From contig JAYGXS010000001.1 in assembly GCA_036362985.1 (NCBI GenBank), positions 55,006,761-55,070,760 of the forward strand: DNA of 64,000 nt. Reading direction: 5' to 3'. A program made the position numbers and the translations under genes. Each line of letters begins with the position of its first letter. Positions within the stretch are counted from its first letter, which is position 1. The DNA comes from Ligula intestinalis (taxonomy: Eukaryota; Platyhelminthes; Cestoda; Diphyllobothriidea; Diphyllobothriidae). This document shows positions 44,357 through 56,052 of the stretch, in pieces. The notes under the pieces were generated by a model. The model was not told the origin of the DNA. It did not search any database and was given only the letters and a program-made list of their open reading frames with translations.

Positions 44357-44528
44357 CCCGACAGTCTTCTCGCGACTAGACATTGCTTCTTCCTTGTTCT
44401 GCGAGTCTGAACAAGAATTTGAAGGCGAAAGTCTCGTAGAAGTGGAGACAGTCTCGCTCTCTTTCTTTTTGATGGCCCCAGTGCTACCGTCGGCATAGTT
44501 TGAATCGTCGGTGTGAGTGGTTGTATGG
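44357..44528 (-). CDS. Zinc-ribbon gene, candidate exon 2
   Basis: An acceptor with a T-rich tract (TTTTTTTGCGTTGTTAG) precedes 44528 and the donor CGGG|GTAAAT follows 44357 (minus strand). Entering in phase 2, as exon 1 requires, the exon reads HTTTHTDDSNYADGSTGAIK, KKESETVSTSTRLSPSN and SCSDSQNKEEAMSSREKTVG for 57 codons without a stop and leaves in phase 0. The Ser/Thr/Glu/Lys-rich composition resembles that of exon 1. Another frame is also open, so the choice rests on phase and composition. It lies 7.9 kb from exon 1, with a decayed RTE LINE in between. Confidence 0.55.
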
Positions 44529-45765
44529 CTAACAACGCAAAAAAAGAATGAGTGATGAGAGCAAAATAGACTGAGAGCTACAAACCGAATAATTGTATGT
44601 AAAATTCAAATGCACTGTACGAATGTAAAGTAAGCCCTACTCGTTTTCTATGGATACCTAACGGGTATGGTGGACAATGTGACAGTATGACAATCAGGGC
44701 ATGATGCAAAGCAAATAACAAAGGCTCAAACGGCAACTTCATTGGGCCACTAATTGCCAGTCTATTTTGTGGCTATTCCTGAATATCAGATACGTAAAAA
44801 GTTTGACTTAACATGGACTCGTACCTCTGCCGTTTACATATTACTTCTGCCGCCGCATTGTTGGGTCAATGGACGTTGTACCAGACAGTACTGGGTACCG
44901 TGTGATAAGAGGCTATCATGTCAAAGGTGCAGACGCAGGCAGTTTCATAAGTAGTATTTATATTTAGGAATCACCAGCCACTCTCCGTTTATAAATATCT
45001 CCCAAATTGATATGGATAAGAAAGGCCGCGTTTCCTGACGTATAATGGAATCACAAACTTACATGTCCATTAGATTGTCTGTCAAAATAAGAAATGCAAT
45101 CGATGTTTCAAAAAGAGATAACCAGAACCGTTTTCCGTTATGTAGGTATGCAAAATAAACCTATATTTAAACATAATGAAAGGAGAAACCCCGAGCAAAT
45201 TGAGTGTAAAATGAAATAACTTGTCAACATTCTCCTTTATTTTATGCGGTCAGGAATTCTTCCAAAAATAAAACATTGATATTAGCCAGGAATGCTTGAG
45301 ATGGACAACTGTCAAAACTGAAAGTAAATTGACTTGCTAGTTCTCAATACCAGTGAACAAACATATCATTATTTTTAGTATTATAAGTGGTTCCTAAGGC
45401 TTTGTTAAGTAGGCTCAAGCTGCCACTCATCTACTTATTGAACGTGTTTTTAAGTGCTTGAATGAGTAGAAATGCTGCAGTCAACTGATCGTCGACACCT
45501 TTCCCCCAGGCTAAACTATTGCGTCTGTGGTATTCTCACCAAGGGTTAATGGGCACAGGCAGAAAATTTCGCCTCTCCAAACTTTTTTTGTTTTTTTAAT
45601 GAACGGCTGCATAACACGGCAGATACATAGAGCAGATGGAGTTTCACTTTGAAACCCGAAGCAAAGGATGTAGCAAAAGCAAACGGTCATTTTTGAGGTC
45701 TACAATATGAGGAGCAGCTAAGAAAATACTTGAATTCATGCAAAGGCGCCGGAATGGCTGGATCG
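44529..45765. other. Intron of the zinc-ribbon gene, no feature recognised
   Basis: Nothing beyond AT-rich sequence is seen. A T-rich run occurs near 45585-45600. Confidence 0.4.
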
Positions 45766-45769
45766 GCGT

Positions 45770-46100
45770 AAGGATCTGGAAAGATTCTTCCCCAGTAGTC
45801 TGAGCTAGACCGTTCGTCAATGCCGGAGAAGAGCTTTAAACTCTGTTGGCAATGATGGCAAAAAAGCTACTGGTTTGAAAATTCGACCACAATGGAGTTT
45901 GCCTTAAATATCGATGACCATTGAAAACTCTACCTAGTTATCCATGAAGTTAGTGGTAGACCATTTGCATGGATTGGCTGTTCAAGACGTGAGTAGCGGT
46001 TTTAGTACTGAAAACGCGGCCGAGATCGGACGTTGGCGTGAACAATTCGGATACAATTTCAATTACGCTGATCAATTCATCGCCCCTTCGCGGTAACAGG
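45770..46100 (+). mobile_element. Strongly decayed RTE-like LINE fragment
   Basis: Around 45945-46080 the sequence resembles the segment between endonuclease and RT of the other RTE copies: GAAGTTAGTGGTAGACCA matches their IREVSGKP-type region, and CGTTGGCGTGAACAATTCG matches RWREHF. Frames are broken throughout. Confidence 0.4.
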
Positions 46101-47455
46101 GTTTTATTTATCTTCACCCTATACAAACGAGACTGCGCGGCGGCAATGTATCGGTGGAGGACGGTATTTTTGTTAACGCCTACAGAAGAAAAGAACGAAA
46201 CATGCTTGGCAAACATCACTGGATGTTTTGATCGTCACCGGTAGATGTTAGTGGTATCTGATGCAAAACGGTAGCCAACGAAAACGCCCAAGGTTTTTAA
46301 TCAAACTTCTTGATGGGCTACATAACAAAGGCCAAGTATTGTCGCCCTACCAAATGCTTTAAACTTATCTCTGGACAAGATAGAAGATACTGGCACCTTA
46401 AGTAATACTTGTCTTTTAGGTGTTAACATGATTAATATGGAACGGTATGATGAAACCGCTGGGCATAACGTTTGGAATCCCATTCTACAGGTTTTGCGTT
46501 CCCCGTTGGATAGTTGGACTATCTAACCGAAGCCTTGTTCATAGACAGAGTTGACAGACATTTTTCGTTAAGAAACTTACAGAGACTTGCTGAATCCGAT
46601 ATAAACCTGTAAAGAACATGAAAAACGCGTTTCGAACCAAATCTACGAAGTGCTCAACAAAAATTAGAAGTATTGCCGGAGCAGCACTAAGTACCACTTA
46701 CTGCGACACTATCAGCGTGAACAATCTTACAGAGCAGACGTGCGTCCACAAAAGTACGTAGTATCTTGTTCTGAACAGCATAGTTCAGTACGCGCCAGCA
46801 TTCGTGCAACATGCCGACATACGCGAAAGATTGATACTCATTCGCTAATCGGCATTGACTCAGGTTGTGATACTGATTATGGTGTAGTCTATTCTGAAGG
46901 TATTTCAGTCATGATGGAATTCGGGCTTTGTAACTAGCTTCGGTGTGATCACTAACAAAACGTACGTACTGTACAACGTAACTATTTAAATAGAATGAGT
47001 TGTTATCACGGATTTTGACTGCCTTTATAAATACAAATATATTTTATGGAAAACATGCATGAAAAACTCATTTCTTGCACTCGTTTGGTAGAAAAATAAG
47101 CCTTCTTTAAATTTTATACTTAAAGAAAGGGTATCTCTTGATTTCTAAAAAAGATTCTAAATTGTCGAATGATGTTGAAACCTACTGACTGCTACACGCG
47201 AATTCAAGGTTTAAAAACTGCGCACTGTGTATAGCCTGTATAAGGGAAAAACTTTTTCGCCTGCAATTTGAGGAAGAGAGCACATAGTTCTCATAAAATG
47301 TTGCAATGATGTGAAGCATGCTTAATACAGTAAACACAGCATTAATACATTGATCTATGATGAATGGACAGCTCCCCATAGTAAAAAAGCTCAGCAGTAG
47401 AATTTTTTCTAAAACCGAAGGATACCCTTTCTTCAAGTATAAAATTTAAAGAAAT
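46101..47455. other. Intron of the zinc-ribbon gene, AT-rich
   Basis: A minus-strand frame at 47182-47436 is hydrophobic (LLLSFFTMGSCPFIIDQC) but is AT-driven and unsupported. No gene is called. Confidence 0.35.
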
Positions 47456-47457
47456 CG

Positions 47458-50250
47458 AAATCGGACTCTTGGTATTGGATGCTGGAATGTGCGAACGTTG
47501 TTGGCCTGACGGTACGCAGCCTTTAGCAGTACAACGTCGATTTCTGCTGCCTGTCCGAAGTCCGACTACCCAGCTCCGGTGTTCAGGAAATAAAAGTTCC
47601 TGGAGCTGACTCCCACTTCACCCTATACCACAGTGGCTCTCATGACTCCTCCAGCAGACATGGTGTGACAGTTGCCCTCTAGTAACAAGCGAGCCGTGCA
47701 CTACTTGCCTGGGAACCAGTCAATGAACGCATGGCTTATGTGCGCTCGAAGAGCCATTTCGCAAACATTTGTGGTCGCGGTAAATGCACCAACGTTCGCT
47801 GTTGACCAACGCGATAAGGACATATTTTACTCACATCCACAAAAATTAGTTGAAAGGCTCCCTCACCGCGATCTGTTGATTGTTGCCGGGGATTGGAATG
47901 GTCGAACTGGGCCGGGTGACTCCACAATCAGCCATCTTATCGGCCGCTTTGGACTTGGTTCTCGATGTGAGAAGGGTGACAGATTGCTGAACTTTGCTGA
48001 ACGGAACCGACTGTTTGTAACGAACACGTGCTTCCAACGATGGCCAGTCAGATTAACAATATTTTAGTCAGCTCAAGATTCCACAGCTGGGTTTATGATA
48101 GTCGGTCGCTGTGTGGTGCTAAGACTGATAATTCCCATGGCTCTAACCACGTTCTTGTTCGCACACGCTCGAAATCTCACCTCTCATCTGTGTCCAAAGT
48201 GCCCCACGCTAGACGCCCCGATATCGCCGAAATCCGGCAACCCAATACCGCTGAGGCCCTAAGCAGATAAATCCGGAACTGCTTCACGACCCGCGCCGAC
48301 AAAGAAAGGGGTAACCCATGGTCCTCAGTGAAAACGTCAGTCTATGTAGCAGCCAAGAAAATTCTTGGATGTACACAGCGGCGCCACAGTTATTGGATCA
48401 GCGGACGCACCCTGCAGTTGTTCACGGAGACATCCCAAGCTAGGGACCGTTATGACAATTCCTTCCGTGAACTAAGAAAGATGACGCAAAATCGGCCAGA
48501 GAGGACCGAAAGAAATACTGGGCTGAAATTGCAAACTCCATGGAGCAGGCCTCAGACGTTGGTGATACTCGAAATATCTACCAACCTATTCGCCTGAATG
48601 ACTTAGTTCGTGATGTGAATGGCAACTTTATTGCTGACAACGCGACCAAAATCGAACGCTGGTGTGAGAACTTTGAGCATTTCCTCAACTTCGATACGGA
48701 GCCTACCGCCCCCCTGCTCCCATCTACAGTAGAGCCTCCTCCATCTTTCGCTTATCCAGTGTCATGCAACCCGCTTTCTGAAGCAGAAATCGCTAATTTC
48801 ATAAAAAGACTGCGAAACAATAAGGCGCCTGGAGAGGACGGCATACCCACTGAAATCTACAAGTCCCGACACTCTGGGGCCTTGGCTCCATGAGGTGATT
48901 GGACAAGCATGGATAGACGAGACCGTTACTGATGACTGGGGCTCAGACATCCTTGTGCCTGTCCACAAGAAGGGAGACAAGACAAAATGTGAGAACTACT
49001 GCGGCATAAGCCTAATCGACATTGCTGCGAAGATTTTCGCTATTTCCCTCCTCAGGCGGTTCCAGTCTGTGCACGACTCCAGGACGCGACCCAACCAGGC
49101 CGGATTTCGTACTGGGCGTGGATGTGTGGATCATATATTCACATTGAGACAGATCCTTGAATTCCGCCATAGCTACCAACAACTAACGGCCATCTGCTTT
49201 GTTGACTTTGCTGCTGCCTTCGACTCTGGCCATCGTGACTCCCTATGGCGGATAATGTCATTTTGATGATGTACCACCAAAAATAATCGACATGATCAAG
49301 GCATACTTTCGCTCCACCGCTGCGCGATTTTTAGCCCACAACAACCTCACAGAACCTTTCGTTATTCGGTTAGGCAATCGGCAAGGCTGTGTCCTGTCGC
49401 CCATCCTCTTTAACTACGTCATTGACTGGGTTCTCGGGAAGGCCCTACAAGGCAGTGACGATATTGAGCTTGCACCCGGACGCCGGTCGACTGACCTCAA
49501 CTATGCTGATGATATCGCTTTACTAGCATCTAGCTTTTGCGATCTCCAGTCTAAGGTGTCACGGGTGAACTAGATCACGAAATCGGTCGGTTTGTCCATA
49601 AACGCTGGGAAGACCAAATTGTTTTCATGTTGCATCCCTGCCGAAAAGGAGGCATCTCTCGAGATTATTGGCTGTCAAATTGAAGAATTCGACAGTTTCA
49701 AATACCTGTGAGCGAGGTTGCTGCCGAATAGACAGAGTAAGGGTGACATGGTCTCCCGAATTGACGCAGCATGACGAGTGTTCGCCAGTCTTTGGAAGTG
49801 CTTATGGATCCGACGCGATATTTCTATCTCAACAAAGATCGGCATGTACCGTGCATCTGTGCGGTCCGTCCTCCTACACGAATGCGAATGTTGAGCTATG
49901 CGTGTGGAAGATGAACAAAAACTGTAAGTCTTTGATCACTTCTGTCTGAGGATTATCCTTCGAGTAAAGTACACCAACTTAGTCTCAAATGACAAAATCA
50001 CATGGATATCCCAGGCCATTCAGGAAATACGGATGAGGCGGTTTGGACACGTTTTTCATTGCCAACCTCAAGAGCTCAGTGCTACTGCCCTCGACTTGAA
50101 ACCGTTGCCTTATTGGAAACGTCGAAGGGGGGGGGGGGTCAGGTCAAAACCTGGTTCGACTCAGTCCGTCAGGACATGGAAGTGGTTCTTGGACTTTCAG
50201 TATTCGGTCTCCGGTGCTGGTGAAGAGAATAGGTTGAACTGTCCAGGTCA
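47458..50250 (+). mobile_element. RTE-like LINE, decayed and 3'-truncated
   Basis: It starts at ATCGGACTCTTGGTATTGGA (the endonuclease start seen at 33.6 kb) and keeps LLIVAGDWNGRTGPGDSTIS, NNKAPGEDGIPTEIYKS, VHKKGDKTKCENYCGISLID, NQAGFRTGRGC and LNYADDIALLASS. There are many stops and frame changes, for example near 47685, 48268, 48893, 49266 and 49573. The end near 50250 lacks the GACATCATTGAGG block and tail seen in the other copies, so the 3' end is lost. Confidence 0.85.
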
Positions 50251-50459
50251 GGCAATTTCATGATGTAAAGATGAAGGAGTGTAGCAATGTTTGGCAATGA
50301 GAAGTGTACTAAAGAAAGCTTCTAAGAGGCTTATAAATCCGGTGATCATAAGGATATTTGCGGGCAATTTGTCTCGTTAGACTCCCTAAGACCTCAATGT
50401 ATACTCAACAGGATTTAATGGGAAACTAAATTCGGCAGATATCTTTTTTCTACATAGTA

Positions 50460-50987
50460 CAGTAGTCGCCGGCTACTAAGCCCACCTCAGGCCCAGACCA
50501 AAATTGGGCTTAATAAGCGGCGGGCGCAATAACCGGAGAGTCCTAGTTCTTGATTAGCAAACGCAGGATAGGCCTTATACATTACATACGTACTGTATTA
50601 TGGGTAGAGCTTGGTTATGTACAAGAAAAGAATGCGGTTTGTCTGTATTTTACGTAATAACAAAAGCAAAAAAATGATTTGCGACACGTGTAAAAAAGCG
50701 GCCCAGTGTCAGTTGTTTTGGAGGAAACTACACTCGCAAGTACTCTTTGATGTCCTCTTCCAGGCACCAGAAATCGTCGAATTTTGTGAAATCCGATGCC
50801 TGTAGACCGCGTTGGGCACGCAGAGAGATGAGAATCTCACTCTATCCTGTTGGCAAACTGGGCTTTGTAGCCGGCGACTGGGCTTATTAGCCGGCTGATT
50901 TTGCTATGAAAATTCCGTTCCAAGCTGATTTAAGCTTAATACGCGGCTGGGCCTATTAACCGTGAGCTGAATAACCGGCGACTACTG
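50460..50987. mobile_element. MITE-like element with 13-bp TIRs and TA target duplication
   Basis: CAGTAGTCGCCGG at 50460-50472 is exactly mirrored by CCGGCGACTACTG at 50975-50987. TA lies on both outer sides (50458-50459 and 50988-50989). Terminal CAGT and a TA duplication fit the Tc1/mariner-pogo group. Near both ends are variants of GCTTAATAAGCGG and CTTATTAGCCGG in both orientations, forming sub-terminal repeats. No transposase is encoded. Confidence 0.85.
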
Positions 50988-50989
50988 TA

Positions 50990-52045
50990 CACAAAAACGA
51001 TGATATAAAGACAGCATTATAACGGTTAAAAGAAACAAGTAACAGATAGAAAACGGGCTCTTCGCACTCGAAGAAAAAGTACGAAGAGTGATAATTAAAC
51101 CGATTCTAAATTCAATGCATTTTAGTTGAGTGAAAATATTGGTGTATTCTTTTGAACTCCCTGTTTTTGTTGACTAATACGCTATGGATAGAATAGCAAA
51201 ATTAAGATAATTGCCAAGCTGCAATGTGTATTATTTGGTTGATGGTAAGGCAGAAATCATAGACCTGTCAAGAGCTATTGCTAGAATAAGTTTCTTTACA
51301 TGCGTGATTAATAGACCTTTTATATTCCATCGTACATCGTAATTGTATATGTCCGAAAATACCTTAATGCATTTTCTTGTGGTAAAAGTAAACTTCATTT
51401 GACCTGAACGCAAAATTGCTCAGTTTCTTTGTCGACCACACTGGTAAGAAAAGTGCGAAACAAAAGTCCTGTTTGCAGTTGCAACGGGCGAAAACCCCAA
51501 CACAATTTTTATAGCTGCAGAAAACATGTTAATTCGTCGGTATTATTTGGATCCCTGTAGCAGAATAATAACGTAAACCGACGGAACCAGTTAGTCGCAC
51601 GCCCCCCGCTTATGAAAAGCACTTATGAAAGTTAGTCGCCGCTAAGGTCTTAAACTCGTGACGGGTACTTTTTAAAACCCTTTGCTAAAATACGAAATTT
51701 TGCTATGACTCTGGTTAACAGCCCTTAAGAACTGAAAAATAATCACTTAGCTGCTGGCTCACGCAACGAAAACTGGTGGCGCAAGAACCATAACCCACTT
51801 CGAAAAAATTAGTGAGCGATACACTATTTAAGGCGGCTTTACGTTAGGTTAGCCATTGCGCTTAATTCCATTTCCAATCGGCCTGATCAAAATAGGCACC
51901 TAAGACGTAATAAGTGGAAAGAGAACAAGTTTAATTCGACCTGCTTCTACTGCTGACGTTCGTCACTACAAGCACTCACACATGTTTTTAGACTATTTAT
52001 AGCTACGCACCGGTAGTCGTGTTGTGAGAGGTTGAAATTTGACTG
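50990..52045. other. Unassigned intronic or intergenic sequence
   Basis: No gene or repeat was recognised between the MITE-like element and the overlapping host genes. Confidence 0.35.
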
Positions 52046-52047
52046 AA

Positions 52048-52620
52048 ATGGCTGCTAAACGTAGCGTATGCCCCACATCTTTAAGTGTGACGGGTGATGA
52101 ACTTTTGAAAGAAACCTCATCGGATAAATGCAAACAGATTGTCTGGACTCGTCAGACACTGCGACCACGTCTAACTCCAGTTGTCTCGAAGATCTATTGC
52201 CAAGGAAACGGTGAGTGCTGAAATAAAGGGATATAGAGGCACCTTGAGGCTGCCTCACATAAAACTTTATCCCTCGACGGAAACATTTTTTAGTTTGCAT
52301 ATGGAATTCAAAGGAGCATGCGGCTATAAGTCCGACACTTTTTTTCATACCAACAGCATAATTATTTATCAAGATGTTACCTGTGTCCCCGGTTAGTCCG
52401 ATTTGCAGAACGGCCCCAGCGTGGCGCCTTCTGTTTTGCATTTATCCTTCGTCTTCTCCGTGGGAAGTTTCCAGACAGCAAAATTGATTGCCCAGCTTGT
52501 AATTCTTCTGAACTAGCGCAGCGGAGAGCGTTGGGTTGTTGGACGTGTAAAATTCTGGGAGCTAGAAGACCTGTGCCAGGATTCTCTCTTGGAACACATT
52601 CGGTTAGCGATCTCGCATGA
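52048..52620 (+). CDS. Candidate two-exon gene antisense to the zinc-ribbon gene
   Basis: Exon 1, 52048-52210, starts MAAKRSVCPTSLSVTGDELL and ends at AACG|GTGAGT in phase 1. A 186-bp intron ends at CCCCGGTTAG (52396). Exon 2, 52397-52620, joins in phase and reads RFAERPQRGAFCFAFILRLL, then IDCPACNSSELAQRRALGCW with a second CxxC (CWTC), and stops at TGA. The 128-residue product would carry a zinc ribbon of the form CPAC-X11-CWTC. Exon 2 is fully antisense to the 3' end of the zinc-ribbon exon on the other strand. Both frames look protein-like; I rate the minus-strand gene as more secure because its frame is much longer. This could be chance. Confidence 0.35.
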
Positions 52621-53369
52621 ACTTGATCACTTGTAATACAGTCGTTAAGTTTCATTGATATTTCTTCAACGTTCTGATGTAATACGGGATCGAAGTTTTG
52701 GAAATAAGAAGCCGCCTGATAAGGCCCTTGCACAAAAACCGATGGGCCCAAGGCATTTACCTGAGCATAATCAGGAGGAAATCTATTAGCGTAATCCAAG
52801 TCTGATCTGATACTTGACGAAGACTGAGAATTGGCAAAAAATGGATCGAAGGCCTCTCCGGAGTACGACGTACCGCTCCCACACGGACCCGAAACACATC
52901 GTTGACGTAACTCTCGGACGTTCTGAAAATTCCTACTGTGGAAATTTTGATTTCTACCGAAAGAGCGACTGTGTCCGCTATCAGATGTAGAGAATGAGCC
53001 GGCCATCTGGATGCCGTTGTCACCATACGCGAGAGGAAGCGAGATTTGGCTGCAGTCGTTCGGAGGAAGTCCTGTAATTTCACCAGATGAGTGTGACGGT
53101 TGAGTGCCCAGTTTGGGGTACTGAACCGGAAAGCAGAGGCCCAAGTTACTGTTCTCATTATACGTGCAACCTGTGGTGTAGCTTACATCACCATATCGGG
53201 TTTGGTGCTGTGAGAATTCCGAGTAGGTCGATATTTGACTTGGGGGGTCGTAGCCGATAAGCAAACATCCACAGGCGGTACACCAATTCATTTTTGAAAA
53301 ATTTGGCCTCTCACAATCTGGGCATACGGACAAAACCAGCGGTTCAAGTGGATTTAAATTTGAATCCAT
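52381..53369 (-). CDS. Zinc-ribbon gene, exon 1: CxxC ribbon plus Ser/Asn/Gln-rich region
   Basis: The ATG at 53369 has a good start context and opens MDSNLNPLEPLVLSVCPDCE; an in-frame ATG at 53384 is the alternative. Residues about 16-38 form a zinc ribbon: VCPDCERPNFSKMNWCTACG. The next roughly 270 residues are rich in Ser, Asn, Gln and Tyr and probably disordered. A basic stretch near the end reads GNFPRRRRRINAKQKAPRWG. The donor CACAG|GTAACA at 52381/52380 gives phase 2. Without splicing, the frame would end two codons later at TAA. The ribbon suggests nucleic-acid or protein binding, but I do not recognise the family. Confidence 0.7.
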
Positions 53370-53384
53370 AATCCATGTAAGCAT

Positions 53385-54740
53385 ACACAGCACTGTTTCA
53401 CGGGCGTTATACAAGTCCAAAAAGTTTAACGCCCAAAATTACTACAAATACTTCGTAAAATAAATAAAGGACAGTTGCTCATACGAATACAAGACGTGGC
53501 GAAGTCATAAGCCACCAAGACCACCAGCAAAAAAACCCAAACGAAAATTACGAACCAACAAGATAATATGATTAACCAATCAGCTACGGAAATGTCCAGT
53601 CTAGTGGAACAGGCAACCCTACAATGGCTTGTTTAAACGATCTGACGTTTGGATAAATGTCGAAGACTGAGATGTGTTGAAGGTTGCCTCGTGAACATTT
53701 TCCCTTACAATTCGCACTTTACTTCACTTTTACTGAATCTCTCTGTATTTGTGTTTTAATTCGCTAAAATACACAAAAAATAGCTCTGACTTGCAGCCAA
53801 ACCAATTCTGATGTCCCTGCATTTAGGGCTGATGGTTAGCAAATAAAAACTCCTTTAGTGACCCCACTCCGTACTGATGCCCTTACGCGAAGGCTCATAG
53901 CGGCTAATAAGTGCGCATACAGTAGTGTCTCCTTCAAAGCTGACTGACACGTAGAACGCCTTCTAGACGCTTGTGACCATTCCCGAGCTCACACACTACG
54001 GACACCGGCCATTTCGCCGCCGGACGTGTACTAGTTCGAGAGTAAACTTCCTCCTTCCTCTTCTCCATATCTTTTGTACACAATACACTGTTCCTTCCAC
54101 TTGGCGCCTGCCTTCTTCTCCCAAACTGGATCAGGATTTGCAGATCGCAACGACAGGGGTTTTATATATTAACCTAATGCACTGTGATACGTCTGAGCTT
54201 GAGTCCTTAGTAGGCATAGATTTATCGGTGTAATAAGCCCTTTTAACTGAAATCAGCTCGGGACTGCAAAAGAGGACCCACACTTTCTCCAGGGTCTTTT
54301 TACTGGACAGGACCTAATTTTCAATTAATCTTTACAGAGGTTCATATTTGCTTATTTTTCAAAATTTATAATTGAGTATATATATATAAATGGGTGCCAG
54401 GCAGAGCCTTTGAAGACCCTTCACTCCAGTTCAGTTTTTTTTTCATTTATTTACGTATATATTCTGGCTAATCGTGCAATGTTTCAGAGCGATGTGTGAT
54501 CATTATATCGATCGTTGATGTTTACCTAATATCCCTACAAACACCAGCCCCTCCAATACCCCCATGCCCCGCGGGGAATGAGGGGGATTTGGCGGGGATA
54601 GAGGTGGCACAGGCGGGGAAATTGTTGGCCAATTCACGCATGTGCCCCTCTCTTGCCTTTCTTGCAAAAAATGCGCAGCGGACGCTTATTTTCGCAACGC
54701 TGGTCGCCCCGCCATACAAATCCTTCGCTTTACCCACTGC
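53385..54740. other. Intergenic sequence upstream of the zinc-ribbon gene
   Basis: The minus-strand promoter should lie just right of 53385, but no clear element is seen. TATATATATA occurs near 54378-54388 and is far away. No gene is called. Confidence 0.35.
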
Positions 54741-54743
54741 ATT

Positions 54744-55437
54744 TATGGCAATGTTCCGGAACCAAAGGTTAAAGTGGTTCCGATGAAACCAAAGGTGCCG
54801 CTTTTGTCCTACTGCGCCATGATTGCGTATATGGGCGGTATTCCGTGCACTGGCCCGAGTAGTCTCCAAGCTGTCATTGAAATCGATGGTCGAACACCAA
54901 CACACAAGCTCCCACGTCCACCTGAGAAAAAACATTCGCGCACGCACGCTTACTGCATTTGCTACCTCCCCCCTCTCCAAATTCGGCGGCTGGATCGATA
55001 CCTTGCTCTGGCAACTTTTACCGGCGTATGCCTAGGGCGAAAAACTAGAGTGTTCAGGGTGCACGCGTTCAAATAGGGGGTGGAAAGGTGGGGGTCTGGG
55101 GTAGAGGGGTAGGGGATGACAGCGTGCATCAAGTGCAGTCTGAGCAGACTCGGTTAAGCTTAATGTTTAGGCGTAATTTTTCAGTTGTTGTCTCAGAGGG
55201 GGGAGGTAGAAAATGCTGGAGGCGTGCGTGCACGTATGTTTTTTCTCAGGTGGACGTGGGAGCTTATGTGTGGGTTTTCGACCATCGATTTCGATGACAG
55301 CTTTCAGACTTCCCGGGACAGTGCACGGAATGCCACCCATATACGCAATCACGGCACAGTGGGACCAAAGTTGAACCAAAGTGGGACCTTTGGTTCTACT
55401 GGAACCACTTTAAGCTTTGGTTCTGGAACATTGCCAT
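54744..55437. repeat. Fold-back element: about 235-bp inverted repeats with 219-bp spacer
   Basis: The left arm 54744-54976 (ATGGCAATGTTCCGGAACCA ... CTACCTCCCCCCTCT) is the mirror of the right arm 55196-55437 with scattered mismatches and small indels. The peptide translations of the arms match in opposite orientation (ARMFFLRWTWEL), which is an artefact of the repeat. A transcript across it would form a long hairpin. It may be a fold-back or MITE-type element; no transposase is present. Confidence 0.85.
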
Positions 55438-56052
55438 TAAGACGTTGCATAAAGTAGAAAACTAAACGCTGATTAATGATGGTGGATCATTTATTCGTAG
55501 GAAAAATAATTCAGAAAATGTGTACAGCAAATAATATCGTTCTTCCTCTGCTGGCACAGTTAATGGGAAGCGTCATTCTTGCCATCCACAGCTGGATCCT
55601 AAAATGCTATAAATCTGTTGTTTTGTAAAATAAACTGGTAATAAAGAAGTTTGGGTAGGATTGTGTCATAGGGACATGTGAGTGCACGCGAAGCGCGCCC
55701 AACTCCAAGACGGGAGAGTGGAAATAGGGGAAAGTATGGGTGGGGCCTTTCAGAGGAGGAAATAGAGCGCAATAATTCTAAAAACGAAGAAAATTACGTA
55801 CAAACGCTTAGATTTGTTTTCCTGAACTAAAAATTAGCTAAACAATTGTTTTTTTAGTATAAAAAGGGGAAAAAGCAGCGTGGAAACCAAGAAAATTATG
55901 CCGCGAAAGGCAATTGGAGGGAAAATAATCAAGTAATTGAATATCTGCTCTCAAGGACATGCAAACCCGAGCCGCTGTGCTGGTGACCAATAAAATACCA
56001 GCAGCCAAAATATCACTTTCGGCTAGCCAAAACATGCGCGAAGTAGGTGCAA
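55438..56052. other. Intergenic sequence left of the Gypsy element
   Basis: No gene or repeat was recognised apart from scattered G- and A-rich runs. Confidence 0.4.

Noticed and set aside
54522..55457. Similar proteins on opposite strands at 54.5 and 55.2 kb as a duplicated gene
   Set aside because: The similarity comes from the arms of one inverted repeat; no start, splice or domain support exists.
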